From Nitrosomonadales bacterium (GTDB lineage: Bacteria > Pseudomonadota > Gammaproteobacteria > Burkholderiales > SG8-41): DNA of 5,090 bases. Where the stretch lies: positions 1 to 5,090 of the forward strand of contig VFLF01000025.1 in assembly GCA_009885185.1 (NCBI GenBank), written 5' to 3'. The notes below the pieces were generated by a model. It did not search any database, had not been told where the DNA came from, and saw nothing but the letters and a program-made list of their open reading frames with translations. Each line of letters starts with the position of its first letter. Positions within the stretch are counted from its first letter, which is position 1. Made by a program: the position numbers and the translations under genes. This document shows positions 1-5,090 of this stretch, piece after piece.

Positions 1-767
1 ATGAAGGTGAGAAATTCTTCCTCGTCCGGCGCGAGTTCGGAATAGCGTTTGGTCAGCGCCATTTCGATCACGCCGCGTTTCAATGATTTAAGCACGCCGC
101 AGTACGCGGACAGCTCATCACGGCTGGCCAGACGCGCCGACAGCGGCTTGGCGCCGTGGCCGATGTGCTGGCGGCTGGCGGTGGTGCTGAAGCCCCAGGC
201 GCCGGCATTCATCGCATCGCGCAGCAGGCCGGCGATGGTTTGCGTTTCGCCGGCAGTGGCGGCGCGCTCGTTGGCCTCCGGCCCCAGCACATAGGTGCGA
301 AACGGCGACAGCGGCGCGATGAAACCGAGGTTGATGGCGGTGCCGCGTTTGGCGGCGGCATCCATGAATTGCGGAAAGGTTTCCCAATCCCAGCGGATGC
401 CCGCGGCAAGCACCTCGCTGTCGATGCCCTCGACCGTCACCAAATCCTCGGCGAGCAGCCCGCGCGCCGCCGGTCTGCACGGCGCGATGCCCACGCCGCA
501 GTTGCCCATCATCACCGTGGTGACACCGTGCTCGCTGGAGCTCGACAGCAGTTGATCCCAGGTGATCTGCGCGTCGTAATGCGTGTGCGGATCGACAAAG
601 CCGGGGCAGACAATTTTGCCGGCGGCGTCGATGGTGTTCGAGGCCGCGTCGGTGATATGGCCTATCGCGGCGATTTTGCCGCCTTGCACCGCGACATCGG
701 CATCAAATCGCGGGCCGCCTTTGCCATCCACCACCGTACCATTTTTAATCACCAAATCGTAGGCCAT
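1..767 (-). CDS. N-acyl-D-amino-acid deacylase-like amidohydrolase (3' end beyond window)
   Basis: This is the N-terminal 255 residues of an amidohydrolase-superfamily protein, read leftwards off the window edge. It opens MAYDLVIKNGTVVDGKGG, the beta-sandwich start typical of D-aminoacylases and dihydroorotase-like enzymes. The metal-site signature PGFVDPHTHYDAQ follows (His61, His63), then GVTTVMMGNCG with Cys90. In D-aminoacylases a Cys in this NCG motif is a zinc ligand, and the family removes the acyl group from N-acyl-D-amino acids in the cytoplasm. Residues 180-197 (LLRDAMNAGAWGFSTTAS) also fit the family. The segment at 148-162 (GFIAPLSPFRTYVLG) lacks the His often seen in the VGHGALR stretch, so the substrate may differ. 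Family members are around 500-570 residues, so roughly half is missing. The start at 767 is set by a GAGGGG ribosome site at 775-780. The gene is divergent from the binding-protein gene at 914. Family membership is strong; the exact substrate is inferred only. Confidence 0.88.
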   Translation of the reverse strand, partial: MAYDLVIKNGTVVDGKGGPRFDADVAVQGGKIAAIGHITDAASNTIDAAGKIVCPGFVDPHTHYDAQITWDQLLSSSSEHGVTTVMMGNCGVGIAPCRPAARGLLAEDLVTVEGIDSEVLAAGIRWDWETFPQFMDAAAKRGTAINLGFIAPLSPFRTYVLGPEANERAATAGETQTIAGLLRDAMNAGAWGFSTTASRQHIGHGAKPLSARLASRDELSAYCGVLKSLKRGVIEMALTKRYSELAPDEEEFLTF

Positions 768-797
768 GCCGAACCCCCTCTTGTCTGAATGCGCGTA

Positions 798-828
798 ATC
801 ATAACCCCGTGCGCCGCCTGTTTGTCAC
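798..828 (-). promoter_or_regulatory. Candidate promoter for the deacylase-like gene
   Basis: On the minus strand GTGACA (823-828) and TATGAT (798-803) each match the sigma-70 -35 and -10 hexamers at five of six positions. The 19-base spacing is longer than ideal. The -35 overlaps a possible -35 for the opposite gene (TTGTCA, 822-827), so the two directions could interfere. This is prediction from motif reading only. Confidence 0.3.
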
Positions 829-879
829 GGCGCGCGATTTCGCGGCATACTGCGCACGCGTGCTGTCCGGTACTACAAT
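822..879 (+). promoter_or_regulatory. Candidate promoter(s) for the solute-binding protein gene
   Basis: Two weak sigma-70-like options precede the gene. TTGTCA (822-827) is followed after 18 bases by CATACT (846-851). Further down, TACAAT (874-879) is a good -10 with only a poor -35 (TGCGCA, 851-856). Either would give a short leader ahead of the ATG at 914. No clear operator palindrome is visible in the 146-base intergenic region. Confidence 0.3.
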
Positions 880-904
880 GTGTAGGTCTGTTGCCAACCC
901 CCAC

Positions 905-910
905 GGAGGA
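905..910 (+). promoter_or_regulatory. Ribosome binding site fixing the start at 914
   Basis: GGAGGA lies three bases before the ATG at 914, a slightly tight spacing. It supports this start over an in-frame ATG at 809. The longer form would put 35 unconserved residues in front of a clean signal peptide. Confidence 0.75.
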
Positions 911-913
911 TTC

Positions 914-1873
914 ATGAGAGCCACATTCACAACCGCCGCTGCCCTGATACTGACAATCCAATGTGGCGTGACTGCCGCGCAGAACTACCCCACCAAGCCG
1001 ATACGCCTGATCGTGCCGCAGGCGCCCGGCGGCAGCAATGACATCATGGCGCGCTTTATTGGCGGCCAACTGGGCGAGCGCTTGCAAAAGCAGGTGGTGG
1101 TGGACAACCGCCCCGGCGCCGAAGGTATCATCGGCAGCGAACTCGTTGCCCGCGCCGCGCCCGACGGCTACACGCTGCTGATGGCATCCACCGCGTTCAC
1201 CATGAATCCAGCGATGATGAAAAAGCTGCCGTACGACCCGATCAAGGATTTTGATTTTGCAACGTTGCTGGGACGCGGCCCGGTCTTGATCGTGGTGGGG
1301 CCGTCGCTCGCGGTGAATTCGATCAAGGAATTGATTGCGGTGGGCAAGTCCAAGCCTAATTTCATCACCATTGCTTCGGCCGGCGGCTTCAACCATTTTG
1401 TCTCTGCGATGTTTCGCAGCCACGCGGGTTTCGAGGCGACCATCGCGCTGTACAAGGGCGGCGGTCCGGCGTTGATCGACGTGATGGGCGGACACGTACA
1501 CATGGCCGCGCCGACCATCGTCACTGCGGCGCCGCACCTGCGCACCGGCAAGATCAAGGCGCTGGCGATCAGCGCGCCCAAGCGTTCGTCCGTCTTGCCG
1601 GACCTGCCGACGATGATCGAAGCCGGACTGCCGAGTTATGAAGCCTCCATTTGGTGGGGATGGGCCTCGGCCAGCGGCACGCCGATGGCGGTACTCACCA
1701 AGCTCAATACCGAAGTCGCCGCCATACTGAAGCTCCCGGAAACCGCCAAGCGTATGGCCGCCGAAGGTGCGGAGGTGGAAATACGCTCGATTCCCGACAT
1801 CCGCGCGATGATCAAGACCGATCTGGTGAAATGGGCAAAGGTCGCGGAAGACGCGAAGATGCCGAAGATTTAA
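914..1873 (+). CDS. Bug/TctC-family tripartite tricarboxylate transporter substrate-binding protein
   Basis: The 319-residue product is a periplasmic solute-binding protein of the Bug (TctC) family, and this is a usual full length. Residues 1-22 form a signal peptide with a hydrophobic core and cleavage expected at TAA|QNYP. The mature protein begins with the family signature YPTKPIRLIVPQAPGGSND (25-43). VVVDNRPGAEGIIGSELVAR (61-80), PDGYTLLM (83-90), LPYDPIKDF (105-113), the GGGPALIDVMGGHV stretch (182-195) and GKIKALAIS...LPDLPTMIEAGLP (212-240) follow, all family hallmarks. The family captures carboxylates or other small polar compounds for a TctAB membrane complex. No TctA or TctB gene is present here, so this is an orphan receptor, as is common in Burkholderiales. 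The ligand cannot be read from the sequence. The divergent deacylase-like gene hints at an acyl-amino acid or related carboxylate, which is inference only. Confidence 0.95.
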   Translation: MRATFTTAAALILTIQCGVTAAQNYPTKPIRLIVPQAPGGSNDIMARFIGGQLGERLQKQVVVDNRPGAEGIIGSELVARAAPDGYTLLMASTAFTMNPAMMKKLPYDPIKDFDFATLLGRGPVLIVVGPSLAVNSIKELIAVGKSKPNFITIASAGGFNHFVSAMFRSHAGFEATIALYKGGGPALIDVMGGHVHMAAPTIVTAAPHLRTGKIKALAISAPKRSSVLPDLPTMIEAGLPSYEASIWWGWASASGTPMAVLTKLNTEVAAILKLPETAKRMAAEGAEVEIRSIPDIRAMIKTDLVKWAKVAEDAKMPKI

Positions 1874-1875
1874 GG

Positions 1876-1924
1876 GGTGTTGGTACTCGTTGGGCGAACG
1901 CGTAGCCCGCAAAAAACCAACACC
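1876..1924. repeat. Inverted repeat just after the binding-protein gene
   Basis: GGTGTTGGT (1876-1884) is perfectly repeated in inverse as ACCAACACC (1916-1924). A small GGGC/GCCC stem (1892-1895 with 1905-1908) lies inside the loop. It starts two bases after the stop codon. On the minus strand the right arm is followed by six T (1911-1916), so it could contribute to termination of leftward transcription. The loop is long, so the stem may not be strong. Confidence 0.4.
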
Positions 1925-2030
1925 GTCATTCCCGCGCAGGCGGGTATCCCCTTCCCTTGGGGGAAGGTAGGTTGGGGGGGCTTGTTTCAAGTGGCACTGT
2001 GTTATGGGTTCCCGCCTGCGCGGGAACGAC
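1925..2030. repeat. Pair of inverted GC-rich palindromic repeats (dRS3/REP-like)
   Basis: Two copies of one short palindromic unit face each other. The left copy reads TTCCCGCGCAGGCGGG at 1929-1944. The right copy is its exact reverse complement at 2009-2024. Each can fold alone (CCCGC/GCGGG with a four-base loop), or the two can pair over about 100 bases. Flanking bases are also shared, giving GTCRTTCCC at both outer ends. Between them is another hairpin, CCTTCCC/GGGAAGG (1950-1956 with 1961-1967, loop TTGG). The ATTCCC-8 bases-GGG core resembles the dRS3 repeat described in Neisseria and similar intergenic repeats in betaproteobacteria; this comparison is from memory. No transposase is present. 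Confidence 0.75.
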
Positions 2031-2053
2031 AGGGTTAGTTTCGTAGGTTTTTT
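1929..2053. terminator. Probable bidirectional terminator between convergent genes
   Basis: The inverted repeats sit between the ends of two convergent genes (stops at 1873 and 2084). On the plus strand the structure is followed by a run of six T at 2048-2053. On the minus strand six T occur at 1916-1911, nine bases past the repeat unit. These T runs are not directly at the stem base, so this is a plausible rather than textbook intrinsic terminator. Confidence 0.45.
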
Positions 2054-2083
2054 GATACGACTGACTCGTCGCGAGCAGGACAA

Positions 2084-3229
2084 CTACCGCATCAACCCAT
2101 AAAACTTGCCCGCGTTCTCACAAGTAATCTTGCGCACCACGTCGGGCGCGACTTCGGTGAATTGCTCCGCGATGAATTTCGACGACTCCGGCCACACGCC
2201 GTCGGTGTGCGGGTAATCCGAACCCCACATCAGCGTTTCCGCGCCGAGCTCGTCGATCAGCTTGGCGCCGATGCGGTCGAACTGGAAGGTGGCCTTGCAC
2301 TGGCGCTTCCAGTAATCGCTGGGTTTCATTTTGAGACCCAGATCGCGGAAACGGTCTTCCCATTCAAAATCCATACGATCAAGCACGTACGGTATCCAGC
2401 CGATGCCGGACTCGCCAAACGAGATGCGCACTTTCGGATAACGCTCCAGCACGCCCGCGCCGATCACGCCGGCGATGATTTGCGACAAATTCAACTGAAA
2501 GCCGGTGACGCGCGTGAACAACGCCGCGCGTTGGCGTTCCTTGGGCGTGCGCGCGCGCTCCTGCGGCGATATCGACGGAAAGGTGTGAAAGTGCAGCGGC
2601 AGATCGACATCACTCACGGCCTGCCACAGCGGCTCCCACACCGGATGCCACATCGGCTCCATATCCCACGAGCACGACAACTCCAGCCCGCGCAGGCCGA
2701 TTTTCGCGGCGCGTTGCACTTCACGCACCGCGTCATCGACATTGCCGTAGGGCAGACACGCCAGCCCGATCAAGCGGTCGGGCGCATGGCTGCAAAAATC
2801 CTTCAGCCAGTCGTTGTAAATGCGGAACATTTCCATGGCGGCTTCCTGATCTCCCAGGCGCGTCGCCGCGCCAAGTATGCCGAAGATCACCTCCGCATCC
2901 ACGCCGTCCGACTCGGCATCCCTCAGGCGCAGCGCCGGATCAGTGGGGCGGCGCTTGCCGTGTTTTTTGTAATCATCGAAAAGCCCGGCTTCGTCCATGC
3001 GATCCACGCGATGGTTCTGCCCCGGCACCAGCTTCGCGCCGGAAGGCCCGACGCCGCACACCAGCCCGTAGGAATAACCACTTTTGGAAGTCCAGTGCGG
3101 CCCGTCGGGCCCATCCGCCACGTGCGGCATGCGCTCCCTGAGCGCGGCGCTGGCGTTCGCGGTGAACAAATCGGTTGGCAACCACGGCAGATCGATGTGG
3201 CTGTCGGCGGAGATGCGGTTGTATTGCAT
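2084..3229 (-). CDS. Amidohydrolase family 2 metal-dependent hydrolase
   Basis: The product is a 381-residue, probably cytoplasmic TIM-barrel hydrolase or decarboxylase of the amidohydrolase-2 (ACMSD-like) family, with no signal peptide. The N-terminal metal site is ADSHIDLPW (Asp9, His11, with Asp13 where HxH enzymes have His). Further landmarks are GLACLPYGNVDDAVRE (155-170), PLHFHTFPS (His213, His215), ISFGESGIGWIPYVLDRMD (269-287, Glu273) and the family's C-terminal signature LMWGSDYPHTDGVWPESS (Asp338, His341). It ends ITCENAGKFYGL, typical of the group. Members act on varied carbocyclic or aromatic acids; the substrate here is unknown. The start at 3229 has a strong AGGAGG ribosome site at 3235-3240, five bases away. 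The gene lies about 105 bases downstream of an attC-like site, in the same direction, and converges with the gene ending at 1873. Family call firm, function open. Confidence 0.93.
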   Translation of the reverse strand: MQYNRISADSHIDLPWLPTDLFTANASAALRERMPHVADGPDGPHWTSKSGYSYGLVCGVGPSGAKLVPGQNHRVDRMDEAGLFDDYKKHGKRRPTDPALRLRDAESDGVDAEVIFGILGAATRLGDQEAAMEMFRIYNDWLKDFCSHAPDRLIGLACLPYGNVDDAVREVQRAAKIGLRGLELSCSWDMEPMWHPVWEPLWQAVSDVDLPLHFHTFPSISPQERARTPKERQRAALFTRVTGFQLNLSQIIAGVIGAGVLERYPKVRISFGESGIGWIPYVLDRMDFEWEDRFRDLGLKMKPSDYWKRQCKATFQFDRIGAKLIDELGAETLMWGSDYPHTDGVWPESSKFIAEQFTEVAPDVVRKITCENAGKFYGLMR

Positions 3230-3252
3230 GGGATCCTCCTGAGTGAAAACAG

Positions 3253-3281
3253 ATGCTAATCCTACTGATCGGGAGGGGCAA
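3253..3281 (-). promoter_or_regulatory. Candidate promoter for the amidohydrolase-2 gene
   Basis: On the minus strand TTGCCC (3276-3281) is followed after exactly 17 bases by TAGCAT (3253-3258), each matching the sigma-70 consensus at four of six positions. It lies 24 bases before the start codon and downstream of the attC-like element, so the gene could have its own promoter. Weak motif evidence only. Confidence 0.3.
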
Positions 3282-3333
3282 GTTGTTCGCCGATGCTGTC
3301 GATTGGTGCGTCCGACCGGTGGAAATGGGCGGC

Positions 3334-3397
3334 GTCGAACGTCCGGTTTCAGGCGCGCGCCGCTTGCGGCGGGTCGCCTTGGAAGCCGTTGTTCGGT
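3334..3397 (-). repeat. attC-like recombination site downstream of the cytochrome gene
   Basis: Read on the minus strand this 64-base element has the integron attC layout. The R''-like box ACCGAAC is at 3397-3391. The L'' arm includes CGGCTTCCAAGGCG. A central CGCCGC/GCGGCG hairpin lies at 3358-3371. The L' arm is GCGCCTGAAACCGG, and the R'-like box GTTCGAC is at 3340-3334. The arms pair imperfectly, CGGcTTCcaAGGCG against CGGtTTCAGGCG, with two unpaired bases on the L'' side, where attC sites carry extrahelical bases. The R' box departs from GTTRRRY only at its first R. It starts 46 bases after the cytochrome stop codon and has the same orientation, as expected for a cassette's own attC. An unrelated palindromic intergenic repeat is the main alternative. 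Confidence 0.6.
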
Positions 3398-3443
3398 GGG
3401 ACGAGCCCCTGAGGCGGAGCGAACGTCGGGCGTGCCAAGGTGA

Positions 3444-4448
3444 TCAAGGTGCGCGCGAAGCGGTGTACGCGGCGAGCGCGATCATATCTTCGAGCGTCAG
3501 CTTGTCCACTACCGCCTTCATCAGCTGAGCGCCGGGGCCGTTTCGCGCGCCGCTCTGGATGTCGTAGAGTTGGCGCACGACGTAAGTCGGCGAGCGACCG
3601 ACGAGTGACGGCACGTCGCCGAGCCCCTTCAGGTCCTTGCCGTGGCAGATGTTGCATGGGATTGTTCTGCCGCCGCCACCACTGCTCGCAAGAGCCTCCC
3701 CTCTTGCGACGCTGCCCGGTGGCACATACGCCACGAACCCGACGCGCGAGTCGCGCAACTCGACGCGCTCGAGATCCTCGGGGATTTCGATCACACGCTG
3801 GCCAATCGGTTCGCTGCCGCCGTTGTGCACCGGCGCAAGCATCGCCCCGAGGGCGACTTCGGTTTTCGGCACGGTGGGCGTCTCAATGACCCGGATCCAT
3901 TGCTGGTATTTCAGACGCGAGAAGTAATCGGCCGCCGCCTTCACTTCGGCCTCGTTCGCAGCCTTGGCGGCCTGCAACATCAGGCTGGGTGGCCGCATCC
4001 TGGGCTCCGAGCTCCTGCGCAGCCCCGCCTTGTAATCGGTCATCTGCTGCACGATGTATGCCGCAGGCAGTCCGGAGATGCTCGAGTTCTCCGGCTTGCC
4101 CTGCCCATTGGGGTAGTGGCACATGCCGCATGCGAACACGTCGGGCTTCCGGCCTCGCGCCACGATTTCCGGCATTGCCGGAAGCTCGCCCGGAAACCAG
4201 TCCTTCGCGTTGAAGAGGTCGCGGATCTGGGTCCAGGTGTATTCCACACTGCTTCCCGGGACCCGCTGCGGCTTGCCGTCGTCCGGCGGCGGCTTGAGCC
4301 CCGCCGGAATAATCGTGTAAGCCCACGGCGGCAGCGGACCCGCGATCGGCGCGAGGAGCACCGGTGTTCCGGCGGGCATCTGCGCCATGGCGCAAAGCGC
4401 AGTCGCCCATAGCACTGCACCCGCGAGAGCAAGTTTCATGTCATTCAT
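3444..4448 (-). CDS. Periplasmic dihaem cytochrome c
   Basis: The 334-residue product is an exported c-type cytochrome with two haem-binding motifs, CGMCH (Cys107, Cys110, His111) and CNICH (Cys265, Cys268, His269). A signal peptide (1-22, cleavage at AMA|QMPAG) sends it to the periplasm, where it would shuttle electrons, possibly from a dehydrogenase to an oxidase. Each haem domain has the helix after the haem, LPAAYIVQQMTDYKAGLR (127-144) and SPTYVVRQLYDIQSGARNG (286-304). Met310 is a candidate axial ligand for the second haem. The linker RDSRVGFVAYVPPGSVARGEAL (232-253) and the last 70 residues match a family often found in proteobacteria as a stand-alone cytochrome. The start at 4448 follows from GGAGG eight bases upstream. 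An in-frame ATG at 4589 would add 47 residues translated from the attC-like repeat and is not the start. A small AAATC/GATTT dyad lies just above the ribosome site. Attachment sites on both sides suggest it is an integron cassette gene. The electron partner is unknown. Confidence 0.93.
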   Translation of the reverse strand: MNDMKLALAGAVLWATALCAMAQMPAGTPVLLAPIAGPLPPWAYTIIPAGLKPPPDDGKPQRVPGSSVEYTWTQIRDLFNAKDWFPGELPAMPEIVARGRKPDVFACGMCHYPNGQGKPENSSISGLPAAYIVQQMTDYKAGLRRSSEPRMRPPSLMLQAAKAANEAEVKAAADYFSRLKYQQWIRVIETPTVPKTEVALGAMLAPVHNGGSEPIGQRVIEIPEDLERVELRDSRVGFVAYVPPGSVARGEALASSGGGGRTIPCNICHGKDLKGLGDVPSLVGRSPTYVVRQLYDIQSGARNGPGAQLMKAVVDKLTLEDMIALAAYTASRAP

Positions 4449-4456
4449 TTTTCGCT

Positions 4457-4461
4457 CCTCC
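4457..4461 (-). promoter_or_regulatory. Ribosome binding site fixing the cytochrome start
   Basis: GGAGG on the minus strand lies eight bases before the ATG at 4448, an ideal distance. A second ATG at 4439 would be 17 bases away, so the first is preferred. It also rules out the longer frame starting at 4589. Confidence 0.85.
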
Positions 4462-4495
4462 CAAATCTTTGATTTAGCGACGCTGCCAAGTGGCG

Positions 4496-4575
4496 ACCGA
4501 ACGTTCCGGTTAAGCGGCGCGTAGCAACGGGCGCAAGCCCGCTGCGAAGCGGTCCGCTGCATCGGGTGGTTGGGC
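4496..4575 (-). repeat. attC-like recombination site between the ModA-like and cytochrome genes
   Basis: Read on the minus strand this 80-base imperfect palindrome begins with GCCCAAC (4575-4569), a perfect match to the attC R'' consensus RYYYAAC. It ends with GTTCGGT (4502-4496), which fits GTTRRRY except at the first R. The inner arms GATGCAGCGG (4563-4554) and CCGCTTAACC (4517-4508) pair at seven of ten positions. The CCGCTTAAC...CGTT ending is very like that of classical attC sites. Between the arms are two small hairpins, CCGCT/AGCGG and GGGC/GCCC. It begins 30 bases after the stop of the ModA-like gene, in the same direction, which is where a cassette's attC belongs. No integrase gene is visible in the window. 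Confidence 0.65.
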
Positions 4576-4605
4576 GTCTTCGCGTGCATAGAGAGCAGCT
4601 CCCTG

Positions 4606-5090
4606 TTACGGCGTGGCGGGCTCCAGGCCGCTCGCCCTCAGCGCCCGGACCGATCCTGGGTCAGAAAAAAATCTGATAAAGGCCTTCACCGCGTTCACGT
4701 CCTTAGCAGATTTCCCAATACCGGCCGAGTTGACCACGTAGTGTTGCAACTCGAGTGGGAGCGGGCCGACGAGTTCGACACCGGATTCAGCGAGGATAAA
4801 CGGAATGGAGACCACGCCGATATCTACTTCACCCTTCGCGACTGGGCCGACGACCAATGACCCTGCCCCCATCGGTTTTAGCTTCGCCGTCGTTTGCGGG
4901 GAGATACCGAGCCGTTCGATCAGACCAATCACGTGTATGCCGCTCGGTCCTTTCGCAGCGTAGGCGATCGAGTTGGTGTTAAGCAGCACGCTCTTGAACG
5001 CGTCGGTGGACGTGATATCCAGCTTTGGGGCACCCTTCTTGACAGCAACGCCGAGTCCCGCGCGGGCGACATCGACACGGGTTCCGAGGG
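4606..5090 (-). CDS. ModA-like extracellular solute-binding protein (5' end beyond window)
   Basis: This is the C-terminal 160 residues of a periplasmic binding protein related to molybdate-binding ModA (SBP_bac_11 type). The frame is open up to the window edge, so the real start lies beyond 5090; an internal GTG at 4989 is not a credible start. Typical family features, in order, are GLGVAVKKGAPKLDITSTDAFKSVLL, then NSIAYAAKGPSGIHVIGLIERLGI, VAKGEVDIGVVSIPFIL, and VGPLPLELQHYVVNSAGIG with the ending AVKAFIRFFSDPGSVRALRASGLEP. ABC-importer receptors of this type bind oxyanions, but many environmental members have unknown ligands, and no permease or ATPase gene is seen here. The stop codon is followed within 31 bases by an attC-like site, suggesting this gene is the cargo of an integron cassette. 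The ligand is undetermined. Confidence 0.85.
   Translation of the reverse strand, partial: LGTRVDVARAGLGVAVKKGAPKLDITSTDAFKSVLLNTNSIAYAAKGPSGIHVIGLIERLGISPQTTAKLKPMGAGSLVVGPVAKGEVDIGVVSIPFILAESGVELVGPLPLELQHYVVNSAGIGKSAKDVNAVKAFIRFFSDPGSVRALRASGLEPATP

Noticed and set aside
156..788. A 210-codon open frame on the plus strand
   Set aside because: It is antisense to the deacylase-like gene, whose frame carries the metal-site motifs.
809..913. Longer N-terminus for the Bug receptor from ATG 809
   Set aside because: The added 35 residues are unlike the family, would bury the signal peptide, and GGAGGA supports the ATG at 914.
1925..2030. CRISPR array
   Set aside because: There are only two repeat units, inverted to each other, with no series of spacers.
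749..2083. A 444-codon open frame on the minus strand
   Set aside because: It lies antisense to the well-supported Bug receptor gene, is rich in Arg, His and Gly as GC-rich shadow frames are, and runs through the repeat region. No domain is recognisable.
1874..2083. An attC-like site in the gap after the amidohydrolase-2 gene
   Set aside because: The palindromes here are perfect short units of dRS3/REP type, without RYYYAAC and GTTRRRY boxes at the ends.
2162..3259. A 365-codon open frame on the plus strand
   Set aside because: It is antisense to the amidohydrolase-2 gene, which has clear motifs and a strong ribosome site. The opposite translation is low complexity without a recognisable family.
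3642..4412. A 256-codon open frame on the plus strand
   Set aside because: It is a shadow of the dihaem cytochrome gene, with high Arg/His content and no conserved motif.
4606..4989. A complete small protein starting at GTG 4989
   Set aside because: The frame continues upstream with clear solute-binding protein sequence to the window edge, so this is an internal codon of a longer gene.

Overview
The window looks like GC-rich chromosomal DNA from a betaproteobacterium-like organism, probably Burkholderiales or a relative. This rests on the Bug/TctC-type periplasmic binding protein, a D-aminoacylase-like amidohydrolase, an amidohydrolase-2 enzyme, a periplasmic dihaem cytochrome c and strong GGAGG-type ribosome binding sites. 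The taxonomy is an inference. Five protein genes are supported; the two at the edges are incomplete.

Left part (1-2083): an N-acyl-D-amino-acid deacylase-like gene runs leftwards off the window edge. It is divergent from a complete, exported Bug-type solute-binding gene (914-1873, +). They share a 146-base intergenic region with overlapping candidate promoters. The binding-protein gene converges on an amidohydrolase-2 gene (2084-3229, -). The 210 bases between these two hold a pair of inverted, GC-rich palindromic repeat units that probably terminate transcription from both sides.

Right part (3230-5090): all genes lie on the minus strand, in transcription order: a ModA-like solute-binding protein (its 5' end is beyond base 5090), a dihaem cytochrome c (3444-4448), then the amidohydrolase-2 gene. 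The gaps after the ModA-like gene and after the cytochrome gene each hold an imperfect palindrome of about 64-80 bp with the layout of an integron attC site (R''-L''-hairpin-L'-R'), in the same orientation as the genes.

The first seven bases spanning the cytochrome unit's inferred start (G|TTCGGT) are exactly complementary to the R'' box of the attC-like site at its far end (ACCGAAC). This is expected if the unit was once a circular integron cassette. The most interesting reading is therefore a remnant of an integron cassette array, with no integrase in the window. It would carry a 1.16-kb respiratory-type dihaem cytochrome cassette and at least part of a binding-protein cassette. The left-hand genes look like ordinary catabolic and transport genes.
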